Shown here in pieces: positions 12,201-24,200 of a stretch of DNA of 64,000 nucleotides. Under the pieces are notes generated by a model, which was not told where the DNA came from, searched no databases, and saw only the letters and a program-made list of their open reading frames with translations. The translations under genes were made by a program, and so were the position numbers. Source of the stretch: Platycnemis pennipes (Eukaryota > Arthropoda > Insecta > Odonata > Platycnemididae); contig OW121848.1 in NCBI GenBank assembly GCA_933228895.1, positions 157,744,688 through 157,808,687 on the forward strand. The letters run 5' to 3'. Every line of letters begins with the position of its first letter. The first letter of the stretch is position 1.

Positions 12201-15200
12201 CGGCAGGAAGCTCTTAACACGCAGTCCTGCACTCTTCCTGAGCATTATGCCTACTCCAGCATTACCACTCAGTCTTCCGGTGTGAATAATTCTATGACTT
12301 CCACTCCAAAAGTCTCCTTCTTCAGGCCATCTCATTTCACTGATTCCTAATACATCGAGGTCCATTCTCCGCATTTCCACCTTCAGGTTCTCCAGTCTTC
12401 CGCAGGTCCAAAGTGATTGCACGTTCCACGTTGCTACCCTAAAATGTCTATCACACTTGACTGATGTACTCTCTCAGGTAGTCCCCACCCTGAGATCCAA
12501 ATGGGGGACTATTTTACCTCCGGAATATTTTACTGAAGAGGGTTCCATCACATCTTGATAAGAAAAAAAGAGAGGAAATGCTGCGACTCAGGATAATAAT
12601 GTGGTAGTTTCCCCTTGCCTTTTACATCGAAGTACTACAGCCATTAAAGTAAATGTTACCATACCTGTAGTGAAATGAGTGTCGCTGTACCAATCACTGT
12701 GGTCTCCACCTTAACTCATGTGAAGAAGAGCTGTTGCCCCCTCCTCCAGGTTATGGGAAGCGTAATTGGTGGCAGCCTTCATCGGCAAGTCACGGCATCT
12801 TCACAGGTTCTGTATTATTTAGGGGCCTACCTTATTACCCAGGGATAGACGAAATACCCCCTCGGAATGCCGTCGCTTTTTGTCCACGACTGCTTATTGG
12901 ACAAGTAAACTCGCTTACCTCGCAGCCAACCTCTATATCTAGAGGTCGACCCACCATCCACAACCCGGTGGATGCACTTGGTAGCTTTAAGCTAAGCTGC
13001 GAGGTGTAATAGATTATAGGTTAAAAAAATCAGTGAAGTGAAATATTTTTAAGAGTACACGCAAAATCAGTGCCTTTTAAATTCCTAGCACGCTGATCAT
13101 TAAGTGAATCCATCATAAAGTGGGGGTCTACCGTGTTATGGGAATTTCCATAATTGATTGAGTCGAGGGGATGCCTGTAATTCATTTATACCATTGTCCT
13201 TGAACATGCATTTTGTGAGAACATATTAATGGTGTTAGGATGCTTTGTAGTGTAGATTATGTTGGATTTTAATGGTTCGGAATCTAATTTTTATGCAAAT
13301 ATAATTTATGCCATGGGCAAAATACGAGGGGGATTCAAATGAAAACCTTAAAAGTGCCATAGAATTGCGAAAAATTGTACGATTTCTTTGGTAGTTGGCA
13401 TTAGTGGTCCTTGAGGTTCATGAAGTGATCAGCAGCTGGTAGAGTGATGCTGCAATGCTGGAGAAGGCAACAGCATCAACAACAAGATGGCCACTCCGCT
13501 ATCCACATGAACCGTGCTAGAGCAACGATCTGTAATGCATTTTTTAAGTAGTGAAGGTGTGAAACTAATAGAAATTTATGTCAGAATGACAGTGCAGTAC
13601 AGTGATTCGTGTATGTCGCTGCAACAAGTGTGCGAGTGGTGTAGAAAGTTCAAAAGCGGCGTAACTTTTGTGGAGGATGCCCCACGAGTGGAGCAGGCTC
13701 ACCGCGCAGTGACGGACAAGAACATTGCATTAGTGGAAGAACTTGTGAAGGAAAATGACAAAGCGTTGGAAAACTTGTATTGAACATTAGGGAGACTATG
13801 TAGAAAACTGATATACCTAAGTTGTTCCTAATTCTTGCAATAAAAAAATTATTGCACTTTTAAGGTTTACATTTGAATCACCCTCGTAAGTTGTTTAATA
13901 TTCATTTTTATGTTCCTATGTTGACATATGATTAATTCACCTTCAAAGCATTGGGACTTCCAAATTGCTTGCCGGTGTGGTAGGCAACTCTGTGTCTCTC
14001 ACTAACTTCAGTTGAGTGTCTATTACGAGTCACTGCTGTGAAAGAAGCTTGGGATCCTAAATTATAAAACCTTATGCTTAGGCACTTGGTTACTTCAAGT
14101 GGATGGGGAGGTATTGATTGTTGTCCAATTGTTGTCCAGGAGGAGCGGCAACGAACAAAGGAGAAGGGGGGAGATGGTGAAGTGGAGTCAACGAGCGGTG
14201 GGGTAGGTGGTGGTGGAGGCATATCGGGCAATTCGGGTTTTGCGTGTGACATGCCACTCGAGAGGATTCTCGAGGCCGAGAAGAGGGTGGAGTGTAAGAT
14301 AGAGAGCCAGGCGGAATTTGAGGTGAGTGCAGTGAATGTGAGTAGTTTTCTTTTTTTGCTTCTTAGGATCCATCTTCGTTCATTACATCTCACCTTCTTC
14401 TAATTGAACTTCCTTCCCATTTGTATGTGATCAAAAGAGAAAGAAAGAGGTTTCCTAATGAAGAGATTTACTGCTAGGTGCATCTTTAATTATGTTGATG
14501 CAAGTACATTTTTATGTTATACAGCAAAACCCTGTAACAAACATTTGTCAGGCAACCAACAAACAGCTGTTTCAACTCGTGGAGTGGGCCAAGCACATTC
14601 CTCACTTTACCTCACTGCCACTGGAGGACCAAGTTCTGTTACTCAGGGCAGGTAAGTTCTCATTTATCAGTATTTCTAGTGATTATTTGATGCACTATCA
14701 CCGAGTTCGTTGGTTAAATGCCTTTGCTTCACACTCTTTTCTAAAATTATAATGAATATTTTGAAAATACTTACTCATCTCTCTTGTTTCAAAATATATA
14801 TCATGTATAATGCTCAACATTGGAAAGAACTCTTTGACTAAAACTGAAAATTCAGCATCATCCGAGGTTTTGACTTTTCACTTTTGTCCAACTGTTCATA
14901 TTGTTTTTCTGAGTAACGGGTATGAACCATACAAAAGTTTTGAAGGAACTATCTTAAATTAAATGGATGTGCTCTTTAAATTCTGTTATGGGTTTATAAA
15001 ACAACAATTGTTTCATATAATACGTTAAAGCAGACATTTTCTGTAAGATTTTTACTGTTAGTTTTCAAACTTGCTACCTATATTAGTAAAGCGATTGAAG
15101 CTAAAGATTCTTCACGGTAATAAAATTTCTCTGAGAAACTTGGCTGTTTTTAAATGTAACTGATTATTCATTTTAAAGCGTGAATACACAAATGTAAGTA

Positions 15201-18200
15201 TGTTTTATTTTGCTCTTATCTTTGGCCATCCAGGCTGGAATGAATTGCTGATAGCTGCATTCTCACATCGGTCAGTAGAGGTCAAGGATGGGATAGTGCT
15301 GGCCACGGGACTCACAGTACACAGGAACTCAGCCCACCAAGCAGGAGTTGGCTCCATTTTCGACCGTGTTCTGACTGAGCTGGTGGCGAAAATGAGAGAA
15401 ATGCATATGGACAAGACTGAACTAGGCTGCTTGAGAGCGGTCATCCTTTTCAACCCAGGTAACATTTTATTGACTTAAAATCTGTGAATAAACCCTGCAT
15501 ACACCCTTGATGGAAAAAGCATTCCTCTAAGAGTCTCAATTTCTGTGTTTTTTCGAGCCAACACTGAAGGATGAAAGAATGAATGAAAATATTAGTGCAT
15601 TGAAAGTGAACATAACAAAAATCTTTTGACAAGGGGACATGGCAAGACTGAATCTCAGGATCAAAATGAAGCAATTATTTTCTGAAACTATAGAGGGAAT
15701 GCAGAAAAAGTGTCACAGCTTTCTTCCTCATAGACCCAGGTTTGCAAAAAAATGCAAATATATAATTTTCCTCCCTATAAATCCTTAGTAGGGTACGCCC
15801 ATATTAACAAAAGCAATGGCCGAGTTAGTCAATCCACTGTAAAAATTATTTACAATATTAATACAATGCAATATGGTGGTGGTTTGAGTCACAATCGGGG
15901 CAAAATTTTTCCTTTCAAATATTTTGTGGAATCACTGTAAAATCGCCAATCCCATACATTTATAGCAGTACATGAATATTTTTTTTATTTTAAAACTACA
16001 GTAAAACCCCTTATTCACGCTTTTCTAGTGACCTCTAGAATAAAGTGTAAATTGCGGGAAAATGCAAGTAGCAGGAAAAGGACAATTTTTAGTTTCTCAT
16101 GCATACTTTAACAATGTAGAGTAAATATATAAATAAGAAACACTGATAAACTGATTCAGAGCAATATTATTAATTATTTCTTGAAGTATAGAGCTGTCCT
16201 GATTTATTTTTGCACGATCTACCAATGTTTCAACCAGCCATTGGATGCACAGATATAGAGATATAGATCGGCAGTGCAATGCATCATGCATAGAGGGGGC
16301 TGAAGCCAACATAACGCAACCCGCATGACATATTGTGCAATGCCGCCATCTTACCACTACCCACGACAGTTCAGCGTGAAGAGTGCTTCACTTAAAATAG
16401 TGGTTTTTATTCCTGAAGAGAAAACACAGTTCATCATAGGCTAATACCTGACTAATGGCTAATACTTGCTCAGTGTATGGTTGCTATTTCAAGGGCGGAA
16501 GAAGAAAAATAACGGGTTAACACATGTTTCTATACAGACTGTTCCATGGATTGTGTGTCATTTTTGACCTCGAATATAAGGCACCTTTGTTTGCTACTGG
16601 TTGATGAAATTTGATTCAAGGTTAGAAAATGGTCCCATGTTTTGTGCATTGAGTATCATTTTCAAAATTTGAAGTTTTAACCCTAGAATGAAGGTCCAAA
16701 ATAAAATAAAATTTTGCTATGTAAGGTTTAAATGTAAAAATATCAAGATAAAAGAAGGTCAGAATTGTTTTGCCAAAATTTAAATACAGTAGAACCTCTA
16801 TTTTACGAAGTTGAAGGGACCCAAAAATTTGAGCTTTGTAAATCGGAGGGTTTGTAAATTGGAGGTTATCTTCCACTAACTCCTCTGTCTCCGGAACTGA
16901 TGTGTCACCAAAACCAGCTGATCTCCAACAGTAAGAAATAGTTTTTGAGGTGACACTCCCATGCTCTGGCAACACCTCGCACAGCATGGCGATGTCCATG
17001 GAGGCACATCATGCACATAAGAGGCTTGATCTGCGACAAATGTACGTCTAATAAACTCTACTGACAAGAATGTGAGTATACTTTCAATGCAATTAACCAC
17101 TATGCTGTACTAAACTTGTCAAATAGTTATGTTAGGGTTGAAATAAAGCTAATTACTATAACAAATGATAGTCATCTGCTCATTCAGGGAAAAAACAACA
17201 GATATTATGTAAAATTCTCTGTGTGCAGTGTATCTGCTAGAAATTGAAAGGATTTAAAAATTAGACCTCAATTGTATTGATACGCTGGTTAGCATAGGCG
17301 TTATTCCTTAGGCTAGGAGAATCACTTTATTAAAAGAGAAAGAAACACAGCCATGAATTCCAAAAAAAAGTAAATATTTTTCTACAAATTTATAATGGCA
17401 TGAACTGCTGCAACTGGATTAAGTTCTTGTAGCTGTTCAGTTGGTAGATCTCAAAATAAGGGGAATAAGAGCATTAAATCATCCCGCGGAGTATTTTAAG
17501 TATATGGAGTTATGCATTAATTAACGAAAGTGGTATATTTAGTGCTAGTCGATTTGTGTTTAAAGAAGCCATTTTAACATGGGAAAGCCAGGGATGCATT
17601 GTAACTAGGAAATTTCAAAACAAAGTTCCAACTGACCCAGTATATTTCAGTGAAAAGACCAGTAAATGCCTTTTTTGAAGAAAGCGTATCATTTGAAATA
17701 CATTTAATAATATTTCGCAGCTGATAAGTCAATTTTAGAAATTCACTCAGTTAATTTGAAACTCCCTCTCTTTTTAATATGCATTCTACAGTCCTGACAT
17801 CTAGCGGTGATTTCGGAGAACTATTTACTTGCGGCTACAGAAAGCGATCGCAAATTCTTACCTAACGACGTAAAACACTTCTAATGAAAAATTAAATGAT
17901 CAAATTGCATCAAGATTTGAATATAAGTAATTTATTATTACGAAATTAGTATTTTTTAACACATTCAATGCGGGCCCGATTTTCATGAAAGTCGTCACTA
18001 TCGTCTGATTAAAAAAAAAATTTTTTTTACTTAATTTGTATTTAGTATAGTTCCTTATACATGTTTATACATGATTTGAGTAAAATTTTTAATTATTTAT
18101 GCAAAAATCGGTACCACGTCAATTGACGTGCTCCGTATTTCACACTCGCCAAGCTTAAAAAAATGAGCGTGTTGCCTAGCTTTCAGGATACGCACAAATT

Positions 18201-21200
18201 TTCACGAAGTTTGCAGTAAAGCTATTTTTGTCGCTTTGGCGCTGGACTTTTGTTATAGTTGTCGGGGATTATTATACGTAAAAGAAAGGACGACTACTGT
18301 GTGATGATGGGTCCGCGCTGACCCGAGTTATGAAACCAATAGACGACGCGTCCGGGTTCAAGTGAAATGAAGTTTTTTCGGCCAAGTTTGTGCGCCCGCC
18401 CAACACATCAACCACGTCAACACTCCACCAGTCAGCGGCACTCAATTCTGGGAAAACCAAAACGCACCCCCACGCTGGTCGCAATGATTCCCTTTCTTAG
18501 TGCACAAGGGCAGCGACCGCCCTGCCGAGAGCGTTGGACAGCTGCAGGGCCTCAAACACCCCTGTCGGGGAAGGAAAGGCTATTGTAAGGGCGCCAAAGG
18601 AAGATTCCGGCGCGACCGCTGGGACTTCCCATCCCCGGTTGTGCATGCAGGCGAGGGTATCCACTTCTACGGGAATTAGATGCCTGGCCGACAAATAGTA
18701 CCGAACATCGGCTCTAGCTAAATTCCCACCCACGAGGGTTGGGAAATTGACTGCCACCATAGGTGATAAGAGGGTCTGCTTATTGGAGGGTCGAGATGAG
18801 TTGCCGATGATAAGGTCCTAGGGTCTTCGGAGGGAGGGAGGTCAGTAAACCCGATGAGTTGGGCCCCAAGGTTGGGGATGCTACTACGCCACAGAGGATA
18901 TTACCATCGAATGGCCTCGGTAAAAATCCACAAAGAGACTCCCAATGAGCTAAGGATACTAAAGATATTTCCATGACAGGTTCTGCAGTGCAAAAGAGTG
19001 AGTTTTATCTATATTTAGTGTTACTGACGCTATTTATTATGCACTAGGAGAGTATACCCTTTGATAGTGGACTAAGGATAAAATATGGCTTCGTAATGTA
19101 TGAGAATGAATTAATTTCAATGGCTGCTACATTGATTTACAGGTATTTATAACTTTTCCACCTAACTTTAATTAGAGTATTTAGAATTAGTCGAAGGAAA
19201 CAAATGAAATGCGAGCTACAACCTTTATTTATCGATTCACTTTATTCACATAAAATATACATATGGCACAATATGGTTCAGGAGTAATTTTTACAAAGCC
19301 CTTATAAGATATGCACATGTACCACAATATATACAATATATGCGATATGTACAATATATAAAATATGTGCAATATTTACAATATATTAAATTTAATCTTT
19401 GTGGTATTCCCTGAAAAAGGGATCCAGGCAGAGCCCAGGACCACCCTCACAATCTGGGCAGTATATATTCGTCTGCTTCCTTTTTTTTTTGGCTCTGCAA
19501 ACCCTGCAGTCTTTTTGGCAACTTTTCTTGGAGCCAGTGGGGGGAGGAATTTAGGGAAGTGGGAATTTATGGAAATAGTACCCCTTTGTTCACGGTGAGG
19601 AACTGCCCTTATGAGGAACCAGGTAATCAATTACGCGGAGGCGGAATGAGTACCAATCCAGCCCGTTTCTTCTTCCTCATCCTCAGACCCGATCTCTAAA
19701 TTTGTTTCCCCCTCATTTGCCGAATAGAGGAAAGAAAAAATGTCCTCGGTGTCCATCTCGGTCGCCATATAGGTCTCCTTTTCAAAAGGAAGCCACCCTG
19801 AAAAATAAAGGACTTTACTCGGCAGCGAAAGAGAGATATACATATGCGCATACATTTTCCAGAAGAATAAATGTAGTGTCTAAAGAAAATCTTGTGTTTA
19901 TTCTAAATTCTTCGAATTACTTCAAATTATAAGGTAGCTCATTGAAAACATAAAACAGGAATGAAACGATGTTTTTTTCTGAACAAGGTCATATGAATGC
20001 ATTAAAATACGTATTTTAAAGATCGTAGACGTGTAAATAGAAGTTAGTATAACTAAAAACACCTGTGGCATAATTATTCTGACATATAAAACGTAAGTAT
20101 CAAAATATAATACAGAAAAAGCAGGTTCACGAGAAAAATGAACATAGAAAAGCAATACATTTACATAAAATTCCTTCACGCAGTGGAGCTATTTAACAAA
20201 TCTGACCTCAAGCATTTCCCCAGCGTAAGGGTTTACACATCACAATCAGTGAAACGCTGTAGATAAGTCAAATATTAAAATTATTTGATACCTAATATCC
20301 AATCGGAGAAAATTACGACTGTATTTCAATGGTAGTTAGCTATACATATCAAAAATATGTAGCAACGATAGTATTATATTATGTTTGACAGTTAGCGAAT
20401 GCCTGCCATTGGCAACCTCTGCCATACACCTTTCAGGTGGCTTGCCGGGTACTACGCGCACGTAGATAGACGAAAATGAGCAGATATTCTGGATACTGAA
20501 TAATTTACGACACAGAAAGTCATATCATACGCTGCACTCATGATAAAGATAACACTTACGTTGCAAATTTTACGTAAATAGACATACATAAGCAAAAATA
20601 TCTTCACTACATATAATTCTTTTGATGCAACACCTACTTTTAAATTTATAAACTTTGTAGGCATCTTTCCTGACATCACTAAGATATATGAAGGAAATCG
20701 ATGAATTAAAACTAAAAAATATAATATTTACGCAAAGTTGGCACGAAAATTTACAGCCACACTTACCAGGTACTACCGAGGATTTTTTCTTTCCCCGAGG
20801 TCTCAATGAGGCCGATGGTGTAGCATAAGAAACATCCGGTCTGGATGATGGACCTGCTTCTAAATTAAGAATAAAAAAATAAATTAATGATTACGTCGAT
20901 GAATAAAAGATTTTTTACGTAGAAAAAAAATAAAATATCCTAATAGGGTAACATATGCAGCAATGTAAAAATAAAAATACTTACGTGGCGCAAAAGATAG
21001 AGAAATACTCCTCTTCATAGTTTTTTTAAATTTTACAAAAGAAATAGGTAATAACTAAGCAAAGCACTAAAAACAGTTAATATATAAGGCAGATTTATGG
21101 TTAAAAAAATGTGTATTTAACGTAATTACGAGTGCAAAAAAAGAAAATGGGTATGATGGTAAAGTAAAAATGTAAAAGAGAAAATGGTATATATAAACTA

Positions 21201-24200
21201 AAATAATACAAGTAACTGATGTATAAACATTGATAAAAAATAATAACATATACGTACGTGGACTGCAAAATGTGGACGAAAAATACAGCAAGGCTCCCGC
21301 AACGTTTCCGTTCAGCCACAGCTATCTATCCACAAACGACGCACACTACAAAAGATGGAAGCCTACTGAAGGTCATATACATGGTCGGAAGACTCCGGAG
21401 TGGGTTTTAATCTCGTACGGAGGCGAAGAATTGGGTTCCCGGCCCGACCGGCGGAGCACGTCAATTGACGTGCTCCGCGCTGAATGTGTTAATGAAACTA
21501 AGCTTCATGGCAGCTGCAGCAAAGAACTTCCTACAGGAATGCTATTTTCAAGTGAAAGGCTGAACAAAGTTCTGAATTGGGGTCGCGACAGCTATCTTAA
21601 AGATAATTTTAAATAATTCCAGAGAAAATATGGATCCTTTGTGATGACAAGTTAGGTATTCGCAATACACAAAATGATAGAAAAGGAATAGAAATTACCA
21701 AGCACTAATCTGATTACTTTATGAACTGGGGCATTGTTTTCGAGAATTAGGCATCGTGCTATGCATCTTTGAACATTTTTTCCTTGGATCATATAATTAG
21801 GATTGAATTGCGATTTGGATGATCAGTCTCTGGGATTTTTGCTACAGTTTAAGCACTTGAAGAAGCACTATGCTCACATTCGATTTTTCCACATTTTCCC
21901 ATATGAAATACTTGGACCGAGGGCCCTCTCAAAATGACCGATCTGGCTTCAGCTACTCCTGTCGCGGTATACAGCGATCGTTTTTCCATTGTACTGAGTT
22001 CAGTGCTACAAAATCATTTCAAAAACTTCATAAAACAGGGGTCAATCACTCCTAGGGACAGGCCTCTCACTTCGTAAATCAGTAAAATGGAGGTTTCGTA
22101 AAATAGAGGTCATTTACATGGTTTTCCTATTTACAAAGATCGGGACTGACAGAATGGTTCGTAAATTGGTGTCATTTCATAAATTAGGGGTTCGTAAAAA
22201 AGAGGTTCTACTGTAGATGGGTTTTTGGGCACGAGTAACAAGATGGAATCACTTTTAACCGTGACCCATGACAGGGCACAGTCAAGGTCACAGAGGTGAT
22301 AAAAGCGAATCAGGGCAACAAACCCATGAACAAACGTGACATATATTAGGAAGAGCCTGTAATATGTCCAAATGGTTACCAAAGTGGATGGTACTCATAA
22401 GGTCACTCTTGTCATCTCTTGACTTTCAAGGATTACACGTAGGTCAAAGGTCACAAGGTATGGACAGGAAATTCAGGGGTATTGTATAATAGGTTTAAAT
22501 GGATTCCCTAATCTATGTCCAAAGATACCTGCCGGCCTTTCTTACTTCCAAGGTTACGCAGGGATCAAAGGTCACGAGGTCTAGGCAAGCAAATTGGGGT
22601 AAAAGAAACGTGGTATACATTTACACCTACGCGATACCCTGCAAGCCACTACAAGGGTGTGTGGCAGGGGGTGAATATCAACAAAACATGCACTACTGAT
22701 ATGCAACTAGGGTACTACATAGAAACATACTAATAATATGGACCACATGGTTAGTAGTAAATCGATTGGTTGTTAATACATGCATCATGCGCTACAGACT
22801 ACTATAGTTCGCCTACCTATCCCTTTGCTATGCTGCCTATTGTGTTCTTTATTAGTATGGGGGAAAAGTGAAATTTTTACATCTATCAGTGTGACATTCT
22901 CTCTCTTTAATCTTATTTATCTGGTCAAATCTAGCATAATACGCTGGTGTTTTAAATATTTATCTATCATCTTCAGTAAAGATATCTGTTTTAAATTCCT
23001 GTAAGAGATTTAATCTTTATTTTAACCTACAATCTGATTATGAAATATTAGGTTATATCGTAGGTTTAAAAGGGTGTTCAGGCTGGAGATATGGTTGGGA
23101 CTCCAGTGACAGCCCACGGCGATAGATGGGACATGATGGAAATGCCAGAATCGTTGTCACAATTCCCTGCTTCTGCTACGTTGCGGTTATACATTAAAAG
23201 GATGCCTATTGTGACCATTTTTCTTGAAGTGTTCAACATGGAAACAATTTTCTCCCTAAACTGCATGTATTTGTGTTAAAATGATGCACATTAGAAAATG
23301 CATGTTGGAAAAAAAGTTCGAGCCTTTCTATGCATTTCCTTTCAATGTGTGAATCTCGATTATTCAACATTCTTCTAAGCCTTCAACTAAGGAATATTGT
23401 TCTCAGGGTGAATTTAACCATCTTGACTAACCCTGAACAGAAACCAAAGAGAAACCGTTGCTGAAGTGACTACGGCGTAACCCTTGGAGGGAATAGGATG
23501 ACAAGAGGAACCTTGAAATTTTATCATCGATTTGGCACCCGTTTAAACCTAAGATACGACACATTTTTTGCCCTGAAATGCTCACATAGACCTCATGATC
23601 TTTGACCCCCGTTTTGACTCTTGGAGATCAACAGATGGGTATAGGGTCCCTACTTTGTCAACTATTTACTTCAAATTTGTTGCCCATATTTGCCTGCCTA
23701 GACCTTGTGACCTTTGACCCCTGTGTAACTGGAGGAGGACTGGAGATAGGAGAGTCTTTTACTTGGAAAACATGTTCAAAACTTAGATATTATTGAACAA
23801 CTTGTTGTTGGGCTACAAATCATCAAAGTTGTCGCTTCTTCAAAGACCGTGAAAAAATGGCACTTGATGAAAAATTATTATTATGCTCCTGAAAAATCTC
23901 AATTTACCGTCAAAAAGCGCAAAATTAATCCAAAAATATTAAGGTGTGATCAGTTTTACCGTAGGCCTTCCTGTTATCATGCTGTTTGTATCCAAACTCG
24001 TTTTCTGATCGACAGTAAGTCAGAAGCCGATGTTCTTATGCATCTTAAAAATGGAATAATCCTTTCTGAGCTTGCAGTTTGCTGAGGAAACCAGTGTTCT
24101 GCTCTCACTAATGAAAATAATATCAACTGAATTGCTCATTGTGCCTTCGTCATTAATAAATTGAAAAAGTGGATTAGACTGCATATTCAATGCTTTGAAA

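Larger units (their letters stand above)
9252..13012 (-). mobile_element. RTE-like non-LTR retrotransposon, near full length but decayed
   Basis: Read on the minus strand from 13012 down to 9252. A 5' leader (about 13012-12430) contains a conserved GTCCCC...GGGGAC hairpin near 12480-12510. Endonuclease and reverse transcriptase follow, and the 3' end is a TGATGATGATGA short tandem repeat near 9252-9265, the kind of tail RTE-type LINEs carry. The coding part has frameshifts at about 11860 and 11550, an interruption at about 10199-10475 and several stops, so it is inactive. Related fragments lie at 53738-54900 and probably 5340-5880. Confidence 0.8.
17960..21488 (-). mobile_element. piggyBac-type transposon, defective, with TTAA duplication
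   Basis: Both sides are TTAA (17956-17959 and 21489-21492), and the empty site TTAA is present in pogo copy 2 (about 28270). The ends are inverted: CACATTCAATGCGGGCC on the left, and CACATTCAGCGCGGAGC on the right in reverse complement. ACGTCAATTGACGTGCTCCG occurs near both ends (about 18116 and 21460) as a subterminal repeat. The 3.5-kb body keeps a transposase C-terminal Cys-rich domain (19392-19545) and a spliced-looking minus-strand gene (19631-21018), but no DDE core. Confidence 0.9.
16797..22213 (-). mobile_element. pogo/Tigger-like DNA transposon copy 1, split by a piggyBac element
   Basis: Inverted ends CAGTAGAACCTCTATTTTAC (left) and, in reverse complement, CAGTAGAACCTCTTTTTTAC (right) lie between TA dinucleotides at 16795-16796 and 22214-22215. 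Without the 3.5-kb piggyBac insertion the element is about 1.88 kb, the same as copy 2 (27095-30043) without its hAT insertion. A decayed transposase C-terminus on the minus strand assigns it to the pogo/Tigger group of Tc1/mariner. It is non-autonomous. Confidence 0.85.
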
